DNA of 22,259 bases from NCBI GenBank assembly GCA_900544815.1, contig UQWT01000033.1, forward strand, positions 1 to 22,259, in the 5' to 3' direction. This document shows positions 1 through 7,286 of this stretch, piece by piece. This stretch comes from an uncultured Bacteroidales bacterium. Its GTDB lineage: Bacteria; Bacteroidota; Bacteroidia; Bacteroidales; UBA932. Under the pieces are notes generated by a model. That model was not told the origin of the DNA, searched no databases, and saw only the letters and a list, made by a program, of their open reading frames with translations. Position numbers and translations under genes: made by a program. Numbering within the stretch: the first letter of the stretch is position 1; every line of letters begins with the position of its first letter.

Positions 1-2
1 AA

Positions 3-929
3 CTGTCCCCTTCCCAGTTGAGAAATATAGAGAGGGAGCTTGAATGCAGAATATTGGACAGGACCAATCTTATTTTGGATATTTTTGCACAGAGAGCCAA
101 AACAGCATACGCAAAGACACAGGTTGAACTTGCACAGTATCAGTATCTTCTACCAAGACTTACAAGAATGTGGACACACTTGGAGAGACAGAGAGGAGGT
201 ATAGGTATGAGAGGCCCCGGAGAGAGCCAGATAGAGACAGACAGACGTATTATCTTAGACAAGATAAGCAGGCTTAAGGAGCAGCTTAAAAAGATAGACA
301 AACAGATGGCCTCGCAACGAGGAAACAGGGGTAATATGGTAAGAATCTCCCTTGTAGGTTACACCAACGTTGGGAAAAGCACCCTAATGAATCTACTCGC
401 TAAAAGCGATGTATTTGCAGAGAACAAGCTCTTTGCAACATTAGACACCACAGTAAGAAAAGTTGTCATAGAAAATGTTCCCTTCCTGCTCAGCGATACC
501 GTTGGTTTTATAAGAAAACTACCAACCCAATTGGTTGAATCGTTCAAGAGTACCTTGGATGAGGTTAGGGAGGCAGATATACTCATGCATGTTGTAGATA
601 TTTCGCATCCAAACTTTGAGGATCATATACGGGTGGTAAAACAGACTCTGCAGGAGATTGGGGCCGGAAACAAGCCCGTATTCATGATTTTTAACAAGAT
701 AGACGCTTACAAGTATATTGAGGCAGATGAGTTTGAGATAGGCCCTAAAAAACAGGAAAATATAAGTTTGGAAGAGCTTAAGAACTCATGGATGTATAAG
801 GAGAATACACCCGCAATATTCATCTCTGCAAAACAAAAATTACATATAGACAAACTCCGAAACGACCTTTACAAAATGGTGGCGGAGATTCATGCAGGAC
901 GCTATCCTTTTGATAATTTCCTATGGTAG
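3..929 (+). CDS. hflX: HflX, ribosome-associated GTPase (5'-truncated by the window edge)
   Basis: Partial gene. HflX is a translational GTPase-family protein that binds the 50S subunit and rescues or splits stalled ribosomes under stress. The frame is open to the left edge and residues before the first possible start (LSPSQ) already fit the family, so the TTG at 18 is internal. About 308 residues are visible; full-length relatives are near 410, so roughly 100 N-terminal residues lie outside. Visible elements: the HflX helical linker ending in RGPGESQIETDRR, then the G domain with G1 GYTNVGKST (357-383), G3 DTVGF followed by the family-typical KLPTQLVESF, G4 NKID (693-704) and a G5-like ISAK. 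The stop overlaps the stop of the convergent alpha/beta hydrolase gene by 9 bp, leaving no room for a terminator between them. Identity is secure; only the 5' end is unknown. Confidence 0.96.
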   Translation: MSPSQLRNIERELECRILDRTNLILDIFAQRAKTAYAKTQVELAQYQYLLPRLTRMWTHLERQRGGIGMRGPGESQIETDRRIILDKISRLKEQLKKIDKQMASQRGNRGNMVRISLVGYTNVGKSTLMNLLAKSDVFAENKLFATLDTTVRKVVIENVPFLLSDTVGFIRKLPTQLVESFKSTLDEVREADILMHVVDISHPNFEDHIRVVKQTLQEIGAGNKPVFMIFNKIDAYKYIEADEFEIGPKKQENISLEELKNSWMYKENTPAIFISAKQKLHIDKLRNDLYKMVAEIHAGRYPFDNFLW

Positions 930-1715
930 AATATGCATAAAATCCAACACTAACCCAACGGTCTTGTCTTCCTCCTCAATAAAGCAGTTGTGGCCCGTGT
1001 TTGGCAACAAAACAGATTTGATATTGGGATTAAAGGAGATTATCTTTTCATAATTCTCCTTCCCGATAAATGAGTCTTTGTCTCCAAAGATCATAAGACC
1101 ATCATTTAGAGTTTTAATGAATGGAGAGTTATCTGCCCTTGATACCAACCCCTTGATTGATGCTATGATACCGGCAGGATCGTGTGCATCTACATTTTCT
1201 ACCGTTTCCTCTATCTTATCTCCAAATCTTCTAAGATTCTCGGGGGCATACATTTTAGGAATACCAAGTTGGGCAATTGCCGTGAGCTTTCCTTTTTTAA
1301 TAAGCTCTATCTCCCTCTCCCTATCGTGCAGTTTTTGGGGATCATCTGCAAAAGGGGTGGAATTAAGCAGTATCATACCCTTTGAACGGGCAGGATATCT
1401 TTTTATAAACTCTTGTGCAACGTAGCCTCCCATGGAGTGACCGGCAAAATAAGCTGAATCTACATTGCATTTATCCAATACCCCTGCAACAACATCTGCC
1501 ATAAACTCCATTGTATTAACCTCTTTAGTACCAGTTAAACCGTGTCCGGGAAGATCCAATGAGATTATTCTCACATATGGAGAAAGTCTCTCTTCAAATT
1601 CACTGAAAATATAGAGAGTTTCAAGGTATCCATGCAAAAGCACAAGCGCTGTATCACCCTTTTGTGTATCCGATATATGAACAGGAATACCTTGGGATAT
1701 TGCGTAAAATTCCAT
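921..1715 (-). CDS. Alpha/beta-fold hydrolase, substrate unknown
   Basis: A 264-residue cytoplasmic alpha/beta hydrolase with no signal peptide. The oxyanion-hole HGY lies at residues 28-30, the nucleophile elbow GHSMGG at 92-97 makes Ser94 the catalytic serine, Asp214 in GDKD is the likely acid, and His242 in TGHN completes the triad. The region between about 120 and 200 is a helical cap. The layout resembles the broad esterase/MhpC/MenH-like group, but nothing in the sequence or neighbours fixes a substrate, so I give no gene symbol. The gene stands alone on the minus strand, with a perfect -7 element 23 bp upstream of its ATG, and its 3' end overlaps hflX by 9 bp. It is not obviously part of the sdh operon, which ends in its own terminator upstream. 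Confidence 0.88.
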   Translation of the reverse strand: MEFYAISQGIPVHISDTQKGDTALVLLHGYLETLYIFSEFEERLSPYVRIISLDLPGHGLTGTKEVNTMEFMADVVAGVLDKCNVDSAYFAGHSMGGYVAQEFIKRYPARSKGMILLNSTPFADDPQKLHDREREIELIKKGKLTAIAQLGIPKMYAPENLRRFGDKIEETVENVDAHDPAGIIASIKGLVSRADNSPFIKTLNDGLMIFGDKDSFIGKENYEKIISFNPNIKSVLLPNTGHNCFIEEEDKTVGLVLDFMHILP

Positions 1716-1737
1716 AAAAAGCTATTTAAGTAACCTT

Positions 1738-1745
1738 CAAAAATA
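1738..1745 (-). promoter_or_regulatory. Candidate -7 promoter element for the alpha/beta hydrolase
   Basis: The minus strand reads TATTTTTG, an exact match to the Bacteroidota -7 consensus TAnnTTTG, and would place transcription start about 15-20 nt before the ATG at 1715. No matching TTTG -33 box is seen. A 7-bp inverted repeat, GCTATTT (1721-1727) and AAATAGC (1741-1747), overlaps it and could be an operator or chance. Confidence 0.4.
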
Positions 1746-1836
1746 GCCCACATCATCTTAAGGAATCTTTTCGGTCTATATCTCTTTTCTCTAAAATATT
1801 CTCTTAATCTGAAGTAGCTTATTTTTTCATGTTATT

Positions 1837-1868
1837 AAAAAGGCGGTGAACAGTACAAGCACACCGCC
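1837..1868 (-). terminator. Rho-independent terminator of the sdhAB operon
   Basis: On the minus strand a 7-bp GC-rich perfect stem, GGCGGTG (1868-1862) with CACCGCC (1848-1842), encloses a 13-nt loop and is followed at once by TTTTT. It lies 32 bp past the sdhB stop. The plus strand has no T-run after the stem, so it acts in one direction. Confidence 0.85.
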
Positions 1869-1899
1869 CTTAAACAATCAATTAATAAGATATTTATCC

Positions 1900-2679
1900 T
1901 TAATCTTTCAATTTAGCACACAAGAACTCACGATTAAGTCTTGCAATATGGGTAACCGAAATAGCTTTAGGGCACTCCATCTCACAAGCACGTGTATTTG
2001 TACATGCACCAAAACCAAGCTCATCCATCTTTGCAACCATATTCTTGGCTCTTCTTACTGCCTCTACCCTACCCTGTGGCAACAATGCAAGTGAACTTAC
2101 TCTTGCAGATACAAATAGCATAGCAGAACCATTCTTACAAGTAGCAACACAGGCACCACATCCTACACAAGCTGCAGCGTCCATACTTTCATCTGCCTTT
2201 TTCTTTTGGATAGGAGTCGCATTTGCATCCGGAACACCACCCGTATTTACAGAGATAAAACCACCTGCCTGAAGAATCTTATCAAATGCGCCTCTATCTA
2301 CAACAAGGTCTTTTATAACAGGAAATGCCGCACTTCTCCATGGCTCTATTGTAATAGTATCACCATCTTTGAATTTACGCATGTGAAGCTGACATGTTGT
2401 GATTTCGCTGTCGGGGCCATGTGCATGACCGTTAATATATAATGAACAAGCTCCGCAAATACCTTCACGACAATCGTGGTCGAAACTTACGGGACCTTCC
2501 GATTTACAACCTTTATTTACTGCAACAGGGTCTATCTGCTGTTCTATGAGCTGCTCATTGAGAATATCCATCATCTCCAGAAAAGAACTGTCGGGAGATA
2601 TATTTTTTACCTGATATGTCTCAAAATGACCTTTTTCTTTTGCGTTTTTCTGACGCCAAACTTTTAATGTTAAATCCAT
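1900..2679 (-). CDS. sdhB: Succinate dehydrogenase / fumarate reductase iron-sulfur subunit
   Basis: The 259-residue electron-transfer subunit that passes electrons between the SdhA flavin and the membrane quinone pool; in anaerobic Bacteroidales the complex normally runs as fumarate reductase. All cluster ligands are present. The N-terminal ferredoxin domain carries Cys70, Cys75, Cys78 and Cys96 for [2Fe-2S]. The C-terminal domain carries Cys171, Cys174, Cys177 and Cys236 for [4Fe-4S], and Cys181, Cys226 and Cys232 for [3Fe-4S], assigned by the standard family pattern. The cluster spacing and long linker fit the type with a single cytochrome b partner. It is the second gene after sdhA, 16 bp downstream, with an unusually good Shine-Dalgarno for this phylum, and is followed by a clear terminator. 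frdB is an equally valid name, since direction of catalysis cannot be read from sequence. Confidence 0.95.
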   Translation of the reverse strand: MDLTLKVWRQKNAKEKGHFETYQVKNISPDSSFLEMMDILNEQLIEQQIDPVAVNKGCKSEGPVSFDHDCREGICGACSLYINGHAHGPDSEITTCQLHMRKFKDGDTITIEPWRSAAFPVIKDLVVDRGAFDKILQAGGFISVNTGGVPDANATPIQKKKADESMDAAACVGCGACVATCKNGSAMLFVSARVSSLALLPQGRVEAVRRAKNMVAKMDELGFGACTNTRACEMECPKAISVTHIARLNREFLCAKLKD

Positions 2680-2686
2680 ATCTACT

Positions 2687-2695
2687 CTCTCCTTT
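2687..2695 (-). promoter_or_regulatory. Strong Shine-Dalgarno of sdhB
   Basis: The minus strand reads AAAGGAGAG directly after the sdhA stop and 7 nt before the sdhB ATG. Bacteroidota starts mostly lack such a match, and the other starts in this window show nothing comparable at correct spacing, so it probably keeps SdhB synthesis in step with SdhA. Confidence 0.65.
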
Positions 2696-4642
2696 CTAGT
2701 CTTTATAGTTTCTTGTTGCTACCTCAATGTATTCATATTTAAGCGGTTCTTTATGAAGCACAGGCTGTTTGTCGGGACCCTGATACTCCCAAGCAGCTAC
2801 ATACATGTAGTTTACATCATCTCGCTTGGTTTCTCCATCAGGAGTCTGCATTTCAACCCTAAAGTGACCACCGCAAGACTCGTTTCTGTCCAATGCATCA
2901 ATAGCCATAAGCTCGCCTATCTCAAGGAAATCTGCCAACCTTAGAGCCTTCTCCAACTCCTGGTTGAACTGCTCGTTTGTTCCTGCTACATAAACATTGC
3001 TCCAGAACTCTTTTCTAAGAACTTTTATCTTCTCAATAGCAGTTTTCAACCCCTCTTCACTGCGAGCCATACCAACGTATTCCCACATGATATGTCCAAG
3101 ATCTCTATGAAGTGTATCAACAGATTTCTTTCCCTTAATAGAAAGAAGTTTTGCAATCTTATCTTTAACGGCTTTCTCTGCCTCAGCAAATTCGGGAGCA
3201 TTGGTATCTACCTTAGGTGCCTGAATCTTGTGTGACAAATAATCTCCAATTGTATAAGGAAGAATGAAATAACCATCTGCAAGTCCCTGCATAAGTGCAG
3301 AAGCACCAAGTCTGTTTCCACCGTGATCCGAGAAGTTTGCCTCTCCAATAGCATACAGACCCGGAACAGTTGTCATAAGGTTATAGTCTACCCAAAGTCC
3401 TCCCATTGTATAGTGGATGGCAGGGTAAATCATCATTGGCTCCTCGTATGGGTTAACATCTGTAATCTTCTCGTACATCTGGAACAGGTTACCGTAACGT
3501 GCGGTAATCACATCCTTACCAAGACGCTCGATTGCGGATTTAAAGTCCAAGAATACTGCAAGTCCTGTCTCGTTTACACCAAAACCGGCATCACATCTCT
3601 CTTTTGCAGCACGTGAAGCAACGTCTCTTGGTACAAGGTTACCGAATGCAGGATATCTTCTCTCCAAATAGTAATCTCTGTCCTCCTCCGGTATCTGTGA
3701 TGCTTTAACCTGTTTTTTACGCAATCTCTCAACATCCTCTTTCTTCTTAGGTACCCATATTCTACCATCGTTTCTCAACGACTCTGACATAAGGGTAAGT
3801 TTAGACTGCTGGTCTCCGTGTACAGGGATACATGTTGGGTGAATCTGAGCGAAACATGGGTTTGCAAAAAATGCTCCCTTCTTGTAGCATTGCCATGCAG
3901 CAGAACCGTTACTGTTCATTGCATTGGTTGAAAGGAAGAATACGTTACCGTATCCGCCTGATGCAATTACAACTGCATGAGCGCCGAATCTCTCAATCTC
4001 TCCTGTTACTATATTTCTTGCAATAATACCTTTTGCTTCACCGCCTATAACAACAAGATCAAGCATCTCATGTCTTGGGTAAGATTTTACCTGTCCCTTT
4101 GAAACTGCTCTGTTCAATGCGGCATACGCACCCAAAAGAAGCTGCTGTCCGGTTTGACCACGGGCATAGAAGGTACGACTTACCTGTGCACCTCCAAATG
4201 ATCTGTTATCCAACAATCCACCGTAATCTCTTGCAAAAGGAACACCCTGAGCAACGCACTGGTCGATGATGTTGTTGCTCACCTCTGCAAGTCTGTAAAC
4301 GTTTGCCTCTCTTGAACGATAGTCTCCACCTTTAATTGTATCATAGAACAGACGATAGATAGAGTCGTTGTCGTTCTGATAGTTCTTTGCGGCGTTTATA
4401 CCACCTTGAGCGGCAATTGAGTGTGCACGTCTTGGCGAATCGCTTATACAAAATACTTTAACATTATAGCCAAGTTCTCCAAGTGAAGCAGCTGCAGAAG
4501 CACCTCCCAAACCTGTTCCAATAACTATAATGTCTAATTTACGCTTATTAGCCGGACTAACTACGCGAATATGAGCTTTGTGATTCGTCCACTTATCAGC
4601 CAAAGCTCCTTCAGGAATTTTTGATATTAATTTTTCGGCCAT
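2696..4642 (-). CDS. sdhA: Succinate dehydrogenase / fumarate reductase flavoprotein subunit
   Basis: The 648-residue FAD-bearing catalytic subunit that interconverts succinate and fumarate. A Rossmann FAD motif (GTGLGG, 42-47) opens the protein. His74 in RAHS is the expected residue for covalent FAD attachment, followed by the AAQGGINA loop. Substrate-site residues by analogy with E. coli FrdA are Arg339 in PRD (proton shuttle), His410 in HYTMGG and Arg444 in NRLG. Length and insertions fit the larger Bacteroidales/epsilonproteobacterial type rather than the roughly 590-residue E. coli type. ATG at 4642 is preceded by an AT-rich leader with two short palindromes. sdhB follows 16 bp downstream. 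The cytochrome b gene expected upstream is missing here, so the membrane anchor must be encoded elsewhere or be unusual. Confidence 0.96.
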   Translation of the reverse strand: MAEKLISKIPEGALADKWTNHKAHIRVVSPANKRKLDIIVIGTGLGGASAAASLGELGYNVKVFCISDSPRRAHSIAAQGGINAAKNYQNDNDSIYRLFYDTIKGGDYRSREANVYRLAEVSNNIIDQCVAQGVPFARDYGGLLDNRSFGGAQVSRTFYARGQTGQQLLLGAYAALNRAVSKGQVKSYPRHEMLDLVVIGGEAKGIIARNIVTGEIERFGAHAVVIASGGYGNVFFLSTNAMNSNGSAAWQCYKKGAFFANPCFAQIHPTCIPVHGDQQSKLTLMSESLRNDGRIWVPKKKEDVERLRKKQVKASQIPEEDRDYYLERRYPAFGNLVPRDVASRAAKERCDAGFGVNETGLAVFLDFKSAIERLGKDVITARYGNLFQMYEKITDVNPYEEPMMIYPAIHYTMGGLWVDYNLMTTVPGLYAIGEANFSDHGGNRLGASALMQGLADGYFILPYTIGDYLSHKIQAPKVDTNAPEFAEAEKAVKDKIAKLLSIKGKKSVDTLHRDLGHIMWEYVGMARSEEGLKTAIEKIKVLRKEFWSNVYVAGTNEQFNQELEKALRLADFLEIGELMAIDALDRNESCGGHFRVEMQTPDGETKRDDVNYMYVAAWEYQGPDKQPVLHKEPLKYEYIEVATRNYKD

Positions 4643-4657
4643 TATTTATTAATTTTT

Positions 4658-4681
4658 GAAACTAGTTTCCAGAAAATTTTC
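4658..4681 (-). promoter_or_regulatory. Twin palindromes upstream of sdhA (possible operator)
   Basis: GAAACTAGTTTC (4658-4669) is a perfect 12-bp palindrome and GAAAATTTTC (4672-4681) a perfect 10-bp palindrome, 2 bp apart, both of the form GAAA..TTTC. They begin 15 bp upstream of the sdhA ATG. Such a pair suits a dimeric repressor or activator site or an mRNA leader structure; no regulator is identified. Confidence 0.3.
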
Positions 4682-4898
4682 CACAATTTTAGTTACTTTT
4701 TATGAATTTACCAACTAATATTGACAAATGCTCAATTTTATGGCAAACCTCCTGATTTTTTTTAAATTAAAATTGGTAAAAGCCATATGAGTTTGCAGTT
4801 ATTAGTTTATTGTTTATAGTTCAAAGTCAGTTAATTAGTTGATAAATTTAAAGATATTAGTTTTTCTTCTTTACTCTATAAACTCTCCACAATAAACT

Positions 4899-4925
4899 TT
4901 TATAGTGCTGTCTATACACTATAAA
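4899..4925. repeat. Perfect 9-bp hairpin beside the hexamer array
   Basis: TTTATAGTG (4899-4907) pairs exactly with CACTATAAA (4917-4925) around a 9-nt loop. The 11-mer ATAGTGTATAG read on the minus strand at 4922-4912 recurs exactly at 17016-17026, again beside a hexamer array, so it appears to belong to the same interspersed element. It lacks a T-run typical of a terminator. Confidence 0.5.
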
Positions 4926-4948
4926 CCTTCAACTCTTAACTAAATCAG

Positions 4949-4978
4949 GCCAATGCTAACGCTAACGCCAACGCAAAA
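4949..4978 (-). repeat. NTTRGC hexamer array, copy 1
   Basis: Five consecutive 6-bp units read on the minus strand as TTTTGC, GTTGGC, GTTAGC, GTTAGC, ATTGGC. It is a GC-rich island in AT-rich intergenic DNA and has two close relatives, in opposite orientation, at 16973-17002 and 17030-17059. Confidence 0.7.
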
Positions 4979-4992
4979 TAATAATTTAGAGC

Positions 4993-5000
4993 TATATTTG
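4993..5000 (+). promoter_or_regulatory. Candidate -7 promoter element for the hexosaminidase gene
   Basis: TATATTTG is an exact TAnnTTTG match 33 bp upstream of the ATG, giving a predicted leader of about 25 nt. The surrounding 12-mer CTATATTTGTAG (4992-5003) is repeated exactly at 13506-13517, in front of coaX. No good TTTG -33 box is seen; that position is occupied by the end of the hexamer array. Confidence 0.5.
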
Positions 5001-5032
5001 TAGAATTATCACAAAGAAAAATAAATTGCATT

Positions 5033-7249
5033 ATGACAATAAAAAAAATTCTTTTATGCTGTACTATTACACTTACAGCTTTATGCAACAGCGCATTAGG
5101 ACAAGATAACCTTAATCTTGTACCTCTTCCCAACAGTATAAAACTTAATGAAGGATATTTTTCTTTTAATGAAAATACCTATATCGTCTGTTCTAACAGG
5201 TTTAACAGAGAGTATCTTGCCGGTATTTTAAGGACAGCTACAAAATTCCCAATACCTCTAAAAAGTGTGACAGGCGGAAATAATGCTATTGTTTTCTATA
5301 ATTCAAAAGATTTCAATATTCCAAATGAAGGGTATGAACTTAGAGTACTTCCAAACAGAATAGAGATAAAATCATCATCTGAAGCAGGAGAATTTTATGC
5401 CATACAGACTCTGTTACAACTGCTCCCTCCCACCATTTACGGATATGCAACAGGTTGGGAGAAATGGAATATCCCGGCTGTTGAGATAACCGATTCTCCA
5501 AGATTCCATTATAGGGGGTTTATGTTAGATGTATCCAGAACCTTCTTTGGAACAGATGTAATCTACAAAATTTTAGACTGGCTTGCATACCACAAGATAA
5601 ACAAGTTTCATTGGCATCTCATAGATGACAACGGGTGGAGAGTAGAGATAAAAAAATATCCTCTTCTTACAGAAAAAGGGGCTTGGAGAGGTCCCGGAGA
5701 GGTTCTTCCTCCTGCATACGGTTCTGGTAATAAGAGATATGGTGGTTACTATACACAGAATGAAATTAAGGATATAATAAAATATGCAGCTGACAGAAAC
5801 ATTGATATTATCCCGGAGATAGACATGCCTGGGCACAGCAAGTCTATTGTTGCAACATATCCTCAGATGAGATGTGATATAGCAAATTATACAGAAAGTG
5901 TTAATGGAGAGGCATTTAACGCATGGTGTGTTGGAAAGGCAGATAAGAGCAATTTTAAGATGATAGACGATATAATAAAAGAGATTGCAGCTCTTTTTCC
6001 AAGCAAAATAATTCATATAGGTGGTGATGAAGTTAATTTCAGTATTTGGAAGGAATGTCCTCATTGTCAGGCTTTAATGAAAGAAAAAGGGATAAAGTCA
6101 GAACCAGAACTGCAAAACTACTTTATGGAGCGGGTTGGAAAGATTATAAAGAAATATGGCAAGAATACGGCCGGATGGGATGAGATTGTTGCTGTTAATG
6201 ATCTTCCCGACAATTCCATCGCATACGCTTGGAATAGTGCCAAAAAGGGAAAAGAGGCTGCCGCAAAGGGTATTAATGTTGTGACTCAAGTGTGCCAATA
6301 TCTCTATTTTGATATGAAATATACCCCTATAGAGAGAGGTCACAACTGGGCTTCTGTTATAAGTTCAGAGAAGGCGTATAGCTTTGATCCAATTAGTACT
6401 CTTGGTGTTACAAAAGATGAGGAAAAATATATACTTGGACCTCAAAGCGGTTTATGGTGCGAACTTCTAAACAGACCTGCAAGATTTCTTGAATATCAGA
6501 CCTGGCCAAGAAACGCTGCCTTGGCAGAAATAGGATGGACTAATCAATCTTTAAGAAAATGGGAAGATTTTAACAAGAGATTATCTAAAAAGCATTATGA
6601 AAGGATGTTTAATATGGGAATAGCTTTTAGAGTTCCTTATCCTAATGTTGTTTATGAAAATCATACATTAAAAGTAGATCTGCCATATGATTGGATGGTG
6701 GTAAGATACACATCGGATGGTAGCGAACCTACTTGTAATTCACCTGTTTATACGGGTGATATTGTAACATATGAACCTAATAATTTTAGATTTGCATCCT
6801 TTTATAAAGATATTTTAAAAAGCATAACGGTAAAAGCTTCCAATATTAAGACAGATTATATTAAACCAAATGTAAAAGTTACTGCAAGTTATGAGGCAAA
6901 TCCAAAGTTTCCTTTATCTAATGCAGAAGATTACAATTTTAATACATATTCAAGAAGTAAAAGGAATATAGGTAATGGAGATTGGGTTTTATACAGTTTT
7001 ACAGAGCCTGTAGAATGTTCTAAAATAACTATAGAGGTTGGTATTCCTAATATTACTGCGTATGGCCTTACAGACGGACATATCGAGTATTCATACGATG
7101 GTTTAAATTTTAAAAGAGGGGAAAATTTTACAGATAATATTGCTGTTATAAAACCATTAAAAGCTGTTAAGGCTGTTAAGATTGTTGCAGACGGATATTC
7201 TGATGGTAGTAATCTTTCTATACAAGATCTTAAAATAGAAGCAAAATAA
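5033..7249 (+). CDS. Secreted beta-N-acetylhexosaminidase (GH20) with C-terminal discoidin-like module
   Basis: A 738-residue exported enzyme expected to remove terminal GlcNAc/GalNAc from glycans such as mucin or N-glycans. A type I signal peptide covers about residues 1-23 (cleavage near ALG/Q). A GH20b-like N-terminal domain follows (about 25-155), then the TIM barrel from RGFMLDVSR (161-169), with FHWHLIDDNGW (192-202) and the hallmark HIGGDE; Asp332-Glu333 are the stabilising residue and general acid of substrate-assisted catalysis. Trp residues in GLWCE and TWPRNAALAE line the end of the barrel. After about residue 535 comes a small beta domain (DGSEPT, chitobiase-C-like), then about 618-738 resembles an F5/8 type C (CBM32-like) module. 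No SusC/SusD genes are nearby, so it is not in a recognisable polysaccharide-utilisation locus. It shares a bidirectional terminator with the next gene. Confidence 0.92.
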   Translation: MTIKKILLCCTITLTALCNSALGQDNLNLVPLPNSIKLNEGYFSFNENTYIVCSNRFNREYLAGILRTATKFPIPLKSVTGGNNAIVFYNSKDFNIPNEGYELRVLPNRIEIKSSSEAGEFYAIQTLLQLLPPTIYGYATGWEKWNIPAVEITDSPRFHYRGFMLDVSRTFFGTDVIYKILDWLAYHKINKFHWHLIDDNGWRVEIKKYPLLTEKGAWRGPGEVLPPAYGSGNKRYGGYYTQNEIKDIIKYAADRNIDIIPEIDMPGHSKSIVATYPQMRCDIANYTESVNGEAFNAWCVGKADKSNFKMIDDIIKEIAALFPSKIIHIGGDEVNFSIWKECPHCQALMKEKGIKSEPELQNYFMERVGKIIKKYGKNTAGWDEIVAVNDLPDNSIAYAWNSAKKGKEAAAKGINVVTQVCQYLYFDMKYTPIERGHNWASVISSEKAYSFDPISTLGVTKDEEKYILGPQSGLWCELLNRPARFLEYQTWPRNAALAEIGWTNQSLRKWEDFNKRLSKKHYERMFNMGIAFRVPYPNVVYENHTLKVDLPYDWMVVRYTSDGSEPTCNSPVYTGDIVTYEPNNFRFASFYKDILKSITVKASNIKTDYIKPNVKVTASYEANPKFPLSNAEDYNFNTYSRSKRNIGNGDWVLYSFTEPVECSKITIEVGIPNITAYGLTDGHIEYSYDGLNFKRGENFTDNIAVIKPLKAVKAVKIVADGYSDGSNLSIQDLKIEAK

Positions 7250-7257
7250 AATTTAAT

Positions 7258-7286
7258 AAAAATGAGGGCCCACAGCCCTCATTTTT
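7258..7286. terminator. Bidirectional terminator between convergent genes
   Basis: A perfect 12-bp stem, AAAAATGAGGGC (7258-7269) with GCCCTCATTTTT (7275-7286), holds a 5-nt loop CCACA. The A-run and T-run on its two sides give a U-tract in both directions, serving the hexosaminidase gene (stop 7249) and the convergent hydrolase gene (stop at 7286-7288, overlapping the stem). Confidence 0.92.

Larger units (their letters stand above)
4643..5032. other. Non-coding gap between divergent sdhA and the hexosaminidase gene
   Basis: 390 bp of AT-rich sequence with no credible gene on either strand. It contains paired palindromes near sdhA, a 27-nt hairpin (4899-4925), an NTTRGC-type hexamer array (4949-4978) and the hexosaminidase promoter. 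A 62-codon minus-strand frame across the right half ends in alternating Ala-Leu only because it reads through the hexamer array. The region is about where a cytochrome b gene would normally sit, and no remnant of one is visible. Confidence 0.75.

Noticed and set aside
18..20. TTG as the start of hflX
   Set aside because: The frame stays open to the left edge with family-typical residues, so the gene is truncated and this codon is internal.
4945..5133. 62-codon minus-strand frame ending in an Ala-Leu run
   Set aside because: The Ala-Leu run is the hexamer array read in frame, and the other end lies antisense inside the signal-peptide region of the hexosaminidase gene. No promoter or homologous feature supports it.
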